Shown here one piece after another: positions 1 to 8,311 of a DNA stretch of 64,000 nucleotides. A program made the translations under genes and the position numbers. The stretch lies in the NCBI GenBank assembly GCA_963806015.1, contig CAWDWM010000006.1, positions 124,001 to 188,000 of the forward strand. Reading direction: 5' to 3'. Below the pieces are notes generated by a model. The model did no database searches. It saw nothing but the letters and a program-made list of their open reading frames with translations, and was not told the origin of the DNA. The stretch comes from JAOPZW01 sp963806015 (GTDB lineage Bacteria; Actinomycetota; Thermoleophilia; Solirubrobacterales; Solirubrobacteraceae). Position 1 is the first letter of the stretch, and each line of letters begins with the position of its first letter.

Positions 1-1
1 C

Positions 2-1021
2 ATGACAAGCAGCACCCTGCACTTCCTGGCCGGCGCCGAGGGCGCAGCCGACCGGCCGGCGTCCGACGAGCGCCCATCCGACGGCGAGGCGCTCGATGCG
101 TACTCGCGCGTGGTCACCGCCGTGGCGCGCGACCTCGCGCCCAGCGTGGCCAACCTGCGCGTCACGCGGCGCCTGCGCGGCGGGCGCTCGGCGATGGGCG
201 GCGGCAGCGCCGTCGTCATCACGCCCGACGGCTTCCTGGTCACCTCCGCCCACGTCGTCGAGGGCTCGCGCAACGGCAGCGCGTCGTTCGTCGACGGGCG
301 GGAGATGCGCTTCGCCGTGATCGGCGCCGATCCGCTGTCGGACATCGCCGTGCTGCGCGCCGACGCCGAGGACCTGGCGCCCGCGCGCCTGGGCGACGCC
401 AGCGAGCTGCAGGTCGGCCAGCTGGTGGTGGCGATCGGCAACCCGAACGGCTACGCAGGCTCCGTCACGGCCGGCGTGGTCTCCGCGCTGGGGCGCTCGC
501 TCCCCGTCGGGCGCCGGGGCGGCCCGCGGCGCCTGGTCGAGAACGTGGTGCAGACCGACGCCGCGCTGAACCCCGGCAACTCGGGCGGGGCGCTGGTCGA
601 CGGCTCGTGCCGCGTGGTGGGCATCAACACCGCGGTGGCCGGGGTCGGCCTCGGGCTGGCCGTGCCGATCAACGACGCGACGCGCCGGATCGTCTCCACC
701 CTCATGGCCCAGGGACGCGTGCGCCGCGCCTGGCTGGGCGTCGCCGTCGGCCCGCGCCCGCTGCCGCCGCGCGTGGCCGGGCGCCTCGGCCGCGGCAGCG
801 CCGTCGAGGTCATCGAGGTCGTGGACGGCTCCCCCGCCGACCTGGCGGGGCTGCGTCCCGAGGACCTGCTCGTCGAGCTCGACGGCATCCGCCTGACGAG
901 CGCCGACGACCTGCAGCGCGCGATGACCGTCGAGCGCATCGGTGTCACGGTCAAGACCACCGTCGTGCGCGAGGGCGAGCTGCGCGCGATCACCCTCACG
1001 CCCGGCGAGCTCCCCGAATAG
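2..1021 (+). CDS. HtrA/DegP-like trypsin-fold serine protease with PDZ domain
   Basis: A serine protease of the HtrA type, which degrades or senses misfolded protein. The 339-residue product has the full catalytic triad: His84 in TSAHVVEG, Asp114 in SDIAVLR and Ser194 in PGNSGGALV. A PDZ domain follows at about residues 240-335, with the carboxylate-binding region near SPADLAGLRPED. No signal peptide or membrane anchor is visible, unlike most actinobacterial HtrA proteins. The ATG lies at base 2 of the window, so the true start, with an anchor, could be upstream and out of view. The stop codon directly abuts the GTG of the next gene, so the two are probably co-translated. Confidence 0.85.
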   Translation: MTSSTLHFLAGAEGAADRPASDERPSDGEALDAYSRVVTAVARDLAPSVANLRVTRRLRGGRSAMGGGSAVVITPDGFLVTSAHVVEGSRNGSASFVDGREMRFAVIGADPLSDIAVLRADAEDLAPARLGDASELQVGQLVVAIGNPNGYAGSVTAGVVSALGRSLPVGRRGGPRRLVENVVQTDAALNPGNSGGALVDGSCRVVGINTAVAGVGLGLAVPINDATRRIVSTLMAQGRVRRAWLGVAVGPRPLPPRVAGRLGRGSAVEVIEVVDGSPADLAGLRPEDLLVELDGIRLTSADDLQRAMTVERIGVTVKTTVVREGELRAITLTPGELPE

Positions 1022-1525
1022 GTGGACGAGGACGCCATCGAGTTCGTCGGGTCCGTCGGGCCGCTCGACACGGTCGTCGTCGCGCTGCGCGAGTTCCTGC
1101 ACCGCTCGGGGGCCGTGCGCGCGGTGGCGGTGGTCGACCGCGAGCCGGGCGAGGGCCCGGCGGTGATCGACTGCGCGCGCCTGGCGCCGATCGAGGTCGA
1201 CTTCGGCGACCGCGTCGTGCATCTCCCCCATTCGATCGAGCTCGACGCCGCGCCGCCGCCGCTGCCCGACGTGCGCCAGCTGCCGCCCTTCCAGGTCGAC
1301 ACCGCGACGGCCGAGATCGCGGCGCCGATCGGCGGCGTCGCCTACCTGGCCGGGGCCGTGCGCGACCTCGCCGCGGCGCTCGGCGGGCGCAACGTGGCGA
1401 TGGCCCAGTTCGAGACCAGCAACCCCGAGGCGCCGCTCGCCATCACGGCGCGGGCCGACGGCAGCGAGCCGATCGTGCTCGCGCTCGGCGACGAGGAGTT
1501 CCCCATGGACCCCGGCTGGCCTTAG
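1022..1525 (+). CDS. Hypothetical protein translationally coupled to the HtrA-like gene
   Basis: A 167-residue protein of unknown function. The GTG start follows the stop of the protease gene with no gap, and the composition is that of a real gene. The product is acidic, has no signal peptide or membrane segment, and carries a proline-rich stretch near residues 75-90 (DAAPPPLPDVRQLPPF). No family was recognised. Its only contextual clue is tight coupling to the protease, so it may be a cytoplasmic partner or substrate-handling factor; that is inference only. Confidence 0.6.
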   Translation: MDEDAIEFVGSVGPLDTVVVALREFLHRSGAVRAVAVVDREPGEGPAVIDCARLAPIEVDFGDRVVHLPHSIELDAAPPPLPDVRQLPPFQVDTATAEIAAPIGGVAYLAGAVRDLAAALGGRNVAMAQFETSNPEAPLAITARADGSEPIVLALGDEEFPMDPGWP

Positions 1526-1536
1526 GCTGGCCCACC

Positions 1537-3060
1537 ATGGACTCCCCACTCGTCCTCACCGGCCGCGTTGTGACCTTCGACGAGGACCAGCCGGAGATCG
1601 ACGACGGCGCGGTCTACATCGGCGCCGACGAGCTGATCGCCGCGGTGCAGCCGCGCACCGCACCGCCCCCGCCGGGCTTCGACAGCGCACGCAAGGTGCG
1701 CACCGGCGGCGCGATCTACCCCGGCCTCATCGACCTCCACGGTCACATCGCCTACAACAGCCTGCCGCTCTGGTCGCCTCCGGGACGCACGGAGCCCTAC
1801 ACCTCGCGCTACCAATGGCCGGGCGACCGCAGCTACGAGGGCATGATCTCCGACCCCGCCAACGCCCTCGGCGCGCTGTGCGGCAAGGCGCACCTGAAGT
1901 ACCTGGAGACCAAGGCGGTGGTCGGGGGCACGACGGCGATCCAGGGCACGGCGAAGACCGGCCGGCCGTACGAGGGCTGGCTCGTGCGCAACATCGAGCA
2001 CGAGACCTTCACCACCAAGAAGAAGACGGTCTACGTGTCCGCGCTGCCGCTGCGCGACGAGAAGTCCTACAAGGATCAGGCCGAGCACCTGCACAACAAG
2101 CTGGCCTTCGTCTACCACCTCTCAGAGGGGACGGACCCCAAGCTCATCGACGAGTACACGACGATGAACAAGGAGGACTGCCTGGCCCAAGGGCTGGCGG
2201 CCATCCACTGCACCGCGCTGGAGCGCGCGAACTACGACGAGTGGGCGCCGCTCGGCGGCTCGCTGGTGTGGTCCCCGTTCTCCAACCTGTGGCTCTACCG
2301 CGACACCACGGACGTGCTCGCCGCGCGCGCGGCGGGGGTGGGCATCTGCCTGGGCGCCGATTGGGCGCCCTCGGGCTCGAAGAACCTCCTCGGCGAGCTG
2401 AAGGTCGCCGACCTGTGGAACGAGACCAAGCTCGCCGGCGAGCTCAAGGCCGAAGAGATCTGCGCCATGGCGACGCGCAACCCCGCCGACGCCATCAACT
2501 GGGGCGAGCGCATCGGACGGCTGAAGGCGGGACTGCACGGCGACGTGCTCGTGACCACCGACCGCGTGCCCGACGACCCCTACCGCAACCTCATCGAATC
2601 GATCGAGCGCGACGTCCTGCTCGTCGCCATCAACGGCCAGCCGTTCTACGGCACGACGGCGCTCATGAAGGCGGCGGGTGCGCAGCGCGCCGAGCCGATC
2701 CGCCTGGGCCGCCTGCGCCGCTCCATCCAGCTCATCTACGACGACGTCCCCGAGGCCGACATGGGCTGGCAGGCGGTGCTCGCTGACATCGCCGCCGCCA
2801 AGGCCGATCCCCTCGGGCGCTACTTCGAGCTCGAGAAGCAGCACGGCAACCCGGACCCCGAGAAACGTCCCCTGTGGCTGATGACCGACAAGCCCTGGGA
2901 CGACCCCAAGGTCACGGGCAAGGAGGTCAAGATCCTGCCGCAGGTCGTGCGCATCCCGCCGCTGGACACGCTGGTCCACGACAAGGCCTTCTTCGATGCC
3001 GTCGACGCCAGCCCGCTGCACGGCGGGCTGCTCAACGGCGTGCGCGACTACTACGTCTGA
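1537..3060 (+). CDS. Amidohydrolase family protein
   Basis: A 507-residue metal-dependent hydrolase of the amidohydrolase superfamily (TIM barrel with a small flanking beta-sandwich). The N-terminal beta-sandwich runs over residues 1-60. It is followed by the first metal-binding signature, LIDLHGHIAYN, with His68 and His70. Later blocks such as IHCTALERANYDEW and LGADWAPSG sit where the remaining metal and catalytic ligands of ATZ/TRZ-type deaminases and hydrolases lie. The ATG at 1537 was chosen because it begins the family N-terminus; the same frame is open far upstream but only as noise. The substrate is unknown. The stop codon is immediately followed by the left end of an insertion sequence. 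Confidence 0.85.
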   Translation: MDSPLVLTGRVVTFDEDQPEIDDGAVYIGADELIAAVQPRTAPPPPGFDSARKVRTGGAIYPGLIDLHGHIAYNSLPLWSPPGRTEPYTSRYQWPGDRSYEGMISDPANALGALCGKAHLKYLETKAVVGGTTAIQGTAKTGRPYEGWLVRNIEHETFTTKKKTVYVSALPLRDEKSYKDQAEHLHNKLAFVYHLSEGTDPKLIDEYTTMNKEDCLAQGLAAIHCTALERANYDEWAPLGGSLVWSPFSNLWLYRDTTDVLAARAAGVGICLGADWAPSGSKNLLGELKVADLWNETKLAGELKAEEICAMATRNPADAINWGERIGRLKAGLHGDVLVTTDRVPDDPYRNLIESIERDVLLVAINGQPFYGTTALMKAAGAQRAEPIRLGRLRRSIQLIYDDVPEADMGWQAVLADIAAAKADPLGRYFELEKQHGNPDPEKRPLWLMTDKPWDDPKVTGKEVKILPQVVRIPPLDTLVHDKAFFDAVDASPLHGGLLNGVRDYYV

Positions 3061-3072
3061 GATGGACGCGTG
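3061..3072 (+). repeat. Inverted repeat, right end of the IS110-family element
   Basis: The sequence gatggacgcgtg is the inverted partner of 4542-4553, with one mismatch. It lies 3' of the transposase gene, directly after the amidohydrolase stop codon. Confidence 0.6.
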
Positions 3073-3307
3073 TGTCAAGTGAGCGTTGGCGGTTGTTGTT
3101 CATGGTGGCGGCGGGTGGTGGGGTCGGGCGGCGGGTGCGAGGGCAACGACGACTGTCACTCTGAGATGCGCGGGTCGGGACCGCAGGACAGTGTCCGGTC
3201 GTGAGCTGCCTCGAACTAGATTCGCGAGTCGGTATCGCATAGACGCATCGAGGGTCCTCCGGGCGGCTCGCACCGGCCGCCCGACCCCACCATGGGTTGG
3301 CGTGTGG
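3073..3307 (-). ncRNA. Candidate bridge-RNA region of the IS110-family element
   Basis: These 235 bases have no gene. They lie between the 3' end of the transposase and the inverted repeat, the place where IS1111-type elements encode their bridge RNA. One clear hairpin is visible near 3260-3281, with a gggcggc/gccgccc stem. Target- and donor-binding loops cannot be assigned by eye, so the call rests on position and element type. Confidence 0.3.
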
Positions 3308-4444
3308 CTAGCGGGCGGCCTCCTGGGGCTGCTTGTCGCTGGTGGTGATCGGCTGGTCGGTGAGCGCGGCCCAGAGGAACGCTGCGAGCTCGCGGGCGAT
3401 CGCGACGTTGACGACGGTCGGGCGCTTGCCGTGCTCGGTGAGGTGGCGGTAGCGGTGGTGCAGGCGGACCTGGGCTTGCCAGGCGCGCTGATCGGGCTGC
3501 ACGCCGCCGGCGGGGCGGCGGGGTGCGTGGCGGTAGTGCCAGGCGGCTTCGACGAGCAGGCGGCGGGCGTGGCGGTTGCCGGCGCGGGTGATGTGGCCGC
3601 GGTGTTGCTGATCGCCGCTTGAGTACTCGCTTGGCGTGATGCCCAGCCAGCAGGCGAGCTCGCGTGGGTGGCTGAAGCGTGCGAAGTCGCCGATCTCGGC
3701 GATCAGCCCGAGTGCGGTCAGCGTGCTGATGCCGCGAAAGCGCGTGAGGATCTGCACGTGGCCGGCCCAGCGCTCGCCGCGCGCGATCTCCTCAAGCCGC
3801 GCGTCGAGCGTGGCGAGCTGGCGCTCGAGCCCGTCGAGGTGGATCAGCATCTGCGTCAGCGCCTCGTGCGCGAGCGGATCGTCCAGGCGCTGCGCGTTGA
3901 CCCAGCGGCGGTGCATCTGCGTCCAGTGGCTCTTGCCCTCACGGTAGATGCGGCCGTGCCTGAGCAGCTGCTTGGCGACGCGATGACGGGCCGCGGTGCG
4001 CGCGCAGCGCAGGTCGTCGCGGCAGCGCAGCAGATCGCGCAGGCCCTCAGTCTCGGCGGTCGGCGGCGACACGAACCGCAGAAGGCCGGCGCGCTGCAGC
4101 GTCACGAGCTTCTTCGCATCACGGCGGTCGGTCTTGACGTGGTCACCGGCGCGCACCGGAACCAGCGACGGCGCCACGACGTCACACGCCACGCCGATCT
4201 TCGTCAGCAGCCGCCACAACGCGAACCCGCCCGGGCCCGCTTCGTAGCAGACGGCAAGCCCGTCGGGCCCGCCGAGCCGGTCGATAAAACGACGGATCGC
4301 GCGCTCGGTCGTCTCGATCCGCGACACCTCCGGCTTACCGCCCTCGGGCGGCAGCGTCGCGGCGACGATCGAGAACTTGTGCACATCCAGGCTGACCCAC
4401 AGACGCACGCCCGCGGGCGCGATCGAAGCGGTAACGTCAGGCAC
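3308..4444 (-). CDS. IS110-family transposase (DEDD/RuvC-like, serine Tnp domain)
   Basis: The recombinase of the element, 378 residues. The N-terminal RuvC-like DEDD domain shows Asp20 in SLDVHKF, Glu68 in CYEAGPGG, and Asp106 and Asp109 in KTDRRDAKKL. The C-terminal transposase_20 domain has the family block WLGITPSEYSSGDQQHRG (residues 266-283), which contains the nucleophilic serine (Ser275 or 276), followed by ITRAGNRHARRLL. The GTG at 4444 was chosen because a strong Shine-Dalgarno (ggagga) lies 6 bases upstream; an upstream GTG at 4495 in the same frame would add 17 unconvincing residues. The gene looks intact, so the element may still be active. Confidence 0.9.
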   Translation of the reverse strand: MPDVTASIAPAGVRLWVSLDVHKFSIVAATLPPEGGKPEVSRIETTERAIRRFIDRLGGPDGLAVCYEAGPGGFALWRLLTKIGVACDVVAPSLVPVRAGDHVKTDRRDAKKLVTLQRAGLLRFVSPPTAETEGLRDLLRCRDDLRCARTAARHRVAKQLLRHGRIYREGKSHWTQMHRRWVNAQRLDDPLAHEALTQMLIHLDGLERQLATLDARLEEIARGERWAGHVQILTRFRGISTLTALGLIAEIGDFARFSHPRELACWLGITPSEYSSGDQQHRGHITRAGNRHARRLLVEAAWHYRHAPRRPAGGVQPDQRAWQAQVRLHHRYRHLTEHGKRPTVVNVAIARELAAFLWAALTDQPITTSDKQPQEAAR

Positions 4445-4541
4445 GGCTGGTCCTCCAAGCAGGTCGTATGCGGTAGCCGTTGCGGCTCTCAACACCCGCG
4501 ATTGTCAACCCGCGAAAGATGCGACGCACGAGGACCAGCCT

Positions 4542-4553
4542 CATGCGTCCATC
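4542..4553 (-). repeat. Inverted repeat, left end of the IS110-family element
   Basis: Read on the minus strand this is gatggacgcatg, pairing with 3061-3072. It is 5 bases from the stop of the neighbouring glycosylase gene and about 97 bases upstream of the transposase start. Confidence 0.6.
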
Positions 4554-4557
4554 CTGA

Positions 4558-5364
4558 CTAGGGCAGCGCGCTCTTCGGCGCGGTCACGGTGATCGTCGGC
4601 TTGCGGCGCCCGGTGCCCGTGCGATCGGCCCAGCCGTCGTCGGTGGCCATCCACGCCGGCGAGCCGGCCTGCAGGTCGTCCATCGGGATCGGCTTCTTGT
4701 CGCCGTCGGCGAACGCGTCGCCGTAGAGGACGAGGCTGCGCTGCTTGTCGGGGTGCGCGATGCCGGGCGCCAGGGCCTGCAGCCCCGCGTTCCAGTTGGC
4801 CAGCATCTTGGTGATGAGCGCGGCGTGGTTGCCCTGGTTCTTCGCCGCGCCGCTCTCGGGCGCCGTGGGGTGCGTGATGTGCTGGTAGGCGGGCGAGACC
4901 GCCTGACCGGCGGGCGTCGCCGCCCACTTCAGCCACGCCTTGTCGGCCAGCGTGCCCAGCGAGACGACGGCCTCGATCGGCTCATGGGCGAAGACGGCGT
5001 CGAGCCACTTGTGGCGATAGGTGGCGATCCGCGTCGCTTTCGCATTCTTCGACGCACTGCCGAAGACGCTGTAGAGGAAGGTGTTGACCATCACGTAGCT
5101 GCGATCGACGCCGAGCTTGAACAGGAAGCCCTGCAGCCGGTGGCCCGCCTCCCCGACGAGGATCCGCCGGGCGATGGTCTCGTGCTGGGCGGGGTCCTGC
5201 CCGATCACGAGCACGCGCGCCGTGCCGTCGAGGCGGCCGCGGTGGAACACGGGCCCCCATTCGAGGCGGAAGCCGTCCGCCGGGTAGGCCACGGCGCCGG
5301 GGTAGGTGGAGACGAGCGAGCGGAAGGGCTCCTCGCCGTAGCCGGGATCGAAGGCGGTGGGCAT
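4558..5364 (-). CDS. Uracil-DNA glycosylase superfamily protein
   Basis: A 268-residue protein with the UDG fold. The water-activating motif appears as VLVIGQDPAQHETIARR (near residues 51-67), followed by GEAGHRLQGFLFKLGVD, which resembles the region after motif A in family 4/5 glycosylases. A C-terminal block around YQHITHPTAPES could supply the second active-site motif (HP followed by a loop). It would be expected to remove uracil or related bases from DNA, but the lineage-specific C-terminus (residues 180-268) makes the exact substrate uncertain. It is monocistronic, separated from the upstream hydrolase gene by a strong hairpin. Confidence 0.75.
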   Translation of the reverse strand: MPTAFDPGYGEEPFRSLVSTYPGAVAYPADGFRLEWGPVFHRGRLDGTARVLVIGQDPAQHETIARRILVGEAGHRLQGFLFKLGVDRSYVMVNTFLYSVFGSASKNAKATRIATYRHKWLDAVFAHEPIEAVVSLGTLADKAWLKWAATPAGQAVSPAYQHITHPTAPESGAAKNQGNHAALITKMLANWNAGLQALAPGIAHPDKQRSLVLYGDAFADGDKKPIPMDDLQAGSPAWMATDDGWADRTGTGRRKPTITVTAPKSALP

Positions 5365-5403
5365 CGCGCAGTCCTACACCGCGACGCGGACGCGATCAAC
5401 GCC

Positions 5404-5435
5404 GACCCGCCGCGGCGCGAGCGCCGCGGCGGGTC
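5404..5435 (-). terminator. Strong hairpin downstream of the TAP-like hydrolase gene
   Basis: A perfect 15-bp stem (5404-5418 with 5421-5435) around a GA loop, 13 bases past the hydrolase stop. There is no T-run on either strand, so it is either a GC-type terminator or an mRNA 3'-end stabiliser. Confidence 0.6.
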
Positions 5436-5448
5436 CACGTCGACGAGC

Positions 5449-7053
5449 TCAGCGCTGGAGCGGGCGGGCGTGCAGCAGGTGCGGAAGCTGCTGCGCCTGG
5501 GCCTTCGCGGTGAGGCTCTGGGCCTGTACGTCCGCCGGTGCCTCGAAGGGCACGTCCTGCCGGCACGTCGTGCCGGCCGGCGGCACCGCCAGGTCGATCA
5601 GGTAGAACTCGACGTTCTGGTCGATGCAGGGCGAGTTGCCCTGATAGGCGGTGTGGTTGTCACCGCGCATCGTCAGCAGGCGCGTCTGGCCGAGGTCGCG
5701 CGCGAGGCGCTTGCCTCCGCGATACGGCGTCGCCGGGTCATACGTGGTGTCGACGACGAGAATCGTCGGCGAGGAGTGCGGCACGTGGAACGGCCCCTTG
5801 AACACGTCGCGGCCCTGGACGGGATAGAGCCCGTAGTTGAGCTCGGAGTAGCCGTTGTTGACGTAGAAGTGGTCGAACATGCCCCACGCGTTGTCGCCGA
5901 TGTCGAAGTACCGGCCGAGGTTGCGGTGGTCGTAGGTCTGGTCGGCGGCGGTGATGGTGAAGTAGCGGTCGCCACCCGGGTCAAATGTGCCGTCGTCGTT
6001 ACGACCGAACCAGTCCTCGTCGATCATCTGCCGGATGCCCGAGCCGTCGCCGTGCGAGGCATCGGCGAGCGCCTTGGCGAGGTCGCCCCAGAGGAACTTG
6101 GCATAGAGCTCGGCGAATGCCGCTCCGCGGATGTCGTCGCCCTTGATCGGGCGCGGGTCCGGCGCGTAGTCGGGCGCCGGGATCGGGTTCGCGTCGGCCG
6201 CGTCGATCAGCTCGTCGAACGCATCCCACGGGTCGGTTCCGCCGAAGCCCGAGCACGCGACCTGGTCGGCCGCGCACGCCTGGAAGAAGCGCCCGAGCTC
6301 GCGCTCGAAGCCCGCCGTCTGCTCGAGCAGGTCCTGCGACGGGTTGTTGGCGTACTTGGTCGCGTCGACCGGCCCGTCGAGCACGAGCGCCCGGTACTTG
6401 TGCGGGAACAGGCTCGCGTAGGTCGCGCCGAGGTACGTGCCGTAGGAGAAGCCGAGGTAGGTGAGCTTCGGGTCGCCGACCGCACGCCGCAGGCCGTCCA
6501 TGTCGCGCGCGACGTTCGCGGTCGAGACGTACGGCAGGATCCCCGGGTTGTCGTTCAGGCACTTCTGGATGTAGCCCCTGTCCTTGCGGAACAGGGCGCC
6601 GACGTCCAGGTTCTCGGGCGTCTGGAACGGCTCGGAGTAGAAGCCCTCGGTCTCCTGGTTGGCGTGGCAGTCGATCGACGGCTGGCTGTCGCCCACACCG
6701 CGCGGGTCCATGCCGATGATGTCGAAGCGCTCGTTGAGCGCCGGGAACAGATCGGTGCCGAAGGCCTCGACGTAGATGGCGGCCGGTGCGCCGGGTCCGC
6801 CGAAGTTGAAGAACAGCGAGCCGAGCTTGTGCGCCTGATCGGTTGCGGGCGACTTCGCGACGGCGAGCTTCAGCGTCCCCTTGGACGGCGAGTCGTAGTC
6901 CTTGGGCACCGTCGCCGTCGCGCACTGTGCCCCGACGTCTCCGCAGGCCTGCCAATCGAGCTTGGGCGCCTGCTGCGCGCCCGCGGTGGAGGCCAGCGCG
7001 CCGAAGAGCACGCACGCGAGCGTGACCGCCCGCAGACGAGAACGTCCCTGCAT
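5449..7053 (-). CDS. Secreted alpha/beta hydrolase, tripeptidyl-aminopeptidase (TAP) type
   Basis: A 534-residue exported serine hydrolase of the SlpD/SlpE-TAP type, which removes peptides from the N-terminus of proteins outside the cell. A Sec signal peptide covers residues 1-26, with likely cleavage after STAGA. The oxyanion loop NFGGPG is at residues 83-88, the nucleophile Ser203 is in GFSYGTYLG, and the C-terminal TAP-like domain holds VVDTTYDPATP (Asp) and GDNHTAYQ (His). The ATG at 7053 has a good ribosome-binding site (gggagggag) 7 bases upstream. A strong hairpin follows the gene. The exact substrate is not deducible. Confidence 0.88.
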   Translation of the reverse strand: MQGRSRLRAVTLACVLFGALASTAGAQQAPKLDWQACGDVGAQCATATVPKDYDSPSKGTLKLAVAKSPATDQAHKLGSLFFNFGGPGAPAAIYVEAFGTDLFPALNERFDIIGMDPRGVGDSQPSIDCHANQETEGFYSEPFQTPENLDVGALFRKDRGYIQKCLNDNPGILPYVSTANVARDMDGLRRAVGDPKLTYLGFSYGTYLGATYASLFPHKYRALVLDGPVDATKYANNPSQDLLEQTAGFERELGRFFQACAADQVACSGFGGTDPWDAFDELIDAADANPIPAPDYAPDPRPIKGDDIRGAAFAELYAKFLWGDLAKALADASHGDGSGIRQMIDEDWFGRNDDGTFDPGGDRYFTITAADQTYDHRNLGRYFDIGDNAWGMFDHFYVNNGYSELNYGLYPVQGRDVFKGPFHVPHSSPTILVVDTTYDPATPYRGGKRLARDLGQTRLLTMRGDNHTAYQGNSPCIDQNVEFYLIDLAVPPAGTTCRQDVPFEAPADVQAQSLTAKAQAQQLPHLLHARPLQR

Positions 7054-7129
7054 ATGGGTACTCCCTCCCCTTAGGTGAGTGTTATGCGGGGTCCTACCAG
7101 CAGGCGAGGGTCGCGCGCAAGGATGAGAT

Positions 7130-7918
7130 TCAGCGGAGTTCGCCCAGGAAGTCCACGACGATCGCCGCGGCGCGCTCGGGCACCTCGTCGAACATGAAGT
7201 GCCCGATCCCGTCGAGCACCTCGGTGCGCGCGTGCGGGATCTCCTGCGCGAAGCGATGCGCGCTGGCGACGCGCGCGAAGGGGTCCTCGGAGCCGAAGAG
7301 CAGCAGCGTCGGGACGCCGAGCGCCGCGAGCCGCCCGCGATAGGGCTCGAGCTCGGCGAAGTCGCCCGAGCGATAGAGCTCGAGCTGGCCATGGCGGCGC
7401 ACCGGGTCCGCGTAGGCCTTGAAGTACTCGTCGATCGCCTGCTCGCCGATGCCCGGGGCGACGGCGGCGAGCATCTGGCCGAACGCCTGGCGCGTCGTGC
7501 CGTCGACGATCTGCTCGCCCTCGCCCTCGGTGCGCATCGCCTTGGCCAGGCCGTGCCACTTGCCGTCCGGGAAGAAGCCGGTCGCGCAGATGACCAGCGC
7601 GAGCACCTTGTCGGGGTGGTCGCACGCCCAGCGCAGGCCGATGAGCCCGCCCCAGTCGTGGACGCACAGCGCGACGGGACCGCCGGCCCGCTGCTCATGG
7701 AAGGCGTCGACGGCCTCGACCATCCGCTTCCATGTATGCGGCGGATCGGGCGGCGAGTCACCGTAGCCGGGAAGGTCGGGGGCCAGCGCGCGCCAGCCCG
7801 CGCCGGCCGCGGCCCCGACGAGCGCGCGCCACATGTACGACGACTCCGGGTAGCCGTGCAGGCACAGCAGCGTGCCGCGGGCATCATCGCCGGGACCGGC
7901 CTCGAGGTAGGAGAGCAC
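7130..7918 (-). CDS. Alpha/beta hydrolase, haloalkane dehalogenase/epoxide hydrolase-like
   Basis: A 262-residue cytoplasmic hydrolase. The HGYPESSYMW loop near residues 21-30 gives the HGxP oxyanion motif. The nucleophile is Asp88 in VHDWGG, not Ser, which points to the haloalkane dehalogenase, epoxide hydrolase and fluoroacetate dehalogenase branch. The acid is probably in FGSEDPFA and the catalytic His in IGHFMFDE. The GTG at 7918 begins the family N-terminus (LSYLEAGPG), although the frame is open further upstream across the divergent gene. Its start is 33 bases from the divergent DoxX-like gene, so the two may share a promoter region. The substrate is unknown. Confidence 0.85.
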   Translation of the reverse strand: MLSYLEAGPGDDARGTLLCLHGYPESSYMWRALVGAAAGAGWRALAPDLPGYGDSPPDPPHTWKRMVEAVDAFHEQRAGGPVALCVHDWGGLIGLRWACDHPDKVLALVICATGFFPDGKWHGLAKAMRTEGEGEQIVDGTTRQAFGQMLAAVAPGIGEQAIDEYFKAYADPVRRHGQLELYRSGDFAELEPYRGRLAALGVPTLLLFGSEDPFARVASAHRFAQEIPHARTEVLDGIGHFMFDEVPERAAAIVVDFLGELR

Positions 7919-7951
7919 GGCGCGACAGTAACGCCCTAGAGTCCCGCGCCC

Positions 7952-8311
7952 ATGCGAGCCCTCCGCGCCCTCGTCGGGCCGCTCTTCGTGGTCGCCGGCG
8001 CTCTGCACTTCAAGCAGACGCGCTGGTACCTGTGGATCATGCCCGACTACCTGCCCGCGCACCGCGAGCTGGTCTACGCCAGCGGCGCCGCCGAGATGGC
8101 GGGCGGAGCGGGGCTCATGGTGCCCAGGCTGCGCCGGATCGCCGGCTGGTGGCTGATCGCCACGCTCGTCGCGGTGTTCCCCGCCAACGTGTGGATGGCC
8201 CAGCACCCCGAGCGCTACCCGGTGCCCGGCGGGCGCGCGTCGCTGTTTGCGCGCCTGCCGTTGCAGGCGGTCTTCATCGCCCTCGTCCGCGCGGCGATGC
8301 GCCCGCGCTGA
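7952..8311 (+). CDS. DoxX-like small membrane protein
   Basis: A 119-residue membrane protein with about four transmembrane helices and the DoxX-family pattern: FVVAGALHF at the end of helix 1, then a YASGAAEMAGG segment in helix 2 and FPANVWMA before helix 4. DoxX-family proteins associate with redox or oxidoreductase partners in the membrane, but the role here is unknown. Its 3' end overlaps the convergent TetR gene by 38 bases. Confidence 0.8.
   Translation: MRALRALVGPLFVVAGALHFKQTRWYLWIMPDYLPAHRELVYASGAAEMAGGAGLMVPRLRRIAGWWLIATLVAVFPANVWMAQHPERYPVPGGRASLFARLPLQAVFIALVRAAMRPR

Larger units (their letters stand above)
3061..4553 (-). mobile_element. IS110-family (IS1111-like) insertion sequence
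   Basis: A roughly 1.5 kb element holding one transposase gene, bounded by a short imperfect inverted repeat at 3061-3072 and 4542-4553 (11 of 12 bases match). Known of the family: IS1111-subgroup elements carry short subterminal inverted repeats and a longer non-coding stretch 3' of the transposase that encodes the target-choosing bridge RNA. Both points fit, with about 235 bases 3' of the gene against about 110 on the 5' side. It occupies the gap between the amidohydrolase stop (3060) and the convergent glycosylase stop (4558), so neither gene is broken. The exact outer ends cannot be fixed without an empty site. Confidence 0.75.

Noticed and set aside
607..1536. A long frame upstream of and continuous with the amidohydrolase gene
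   Set aside because: It overlaps two well-supported genes in another frame and its product is Arg/Ala/Gly-rich noise. The amidohydrolase family sequence begins only at the ATG at 1537.
5404..5435. Classical rho-independent terminator
   Set aside because: The stem is perfect, but no T-run follows on either strand, so it is listed only as a hairpin terminator candidate.
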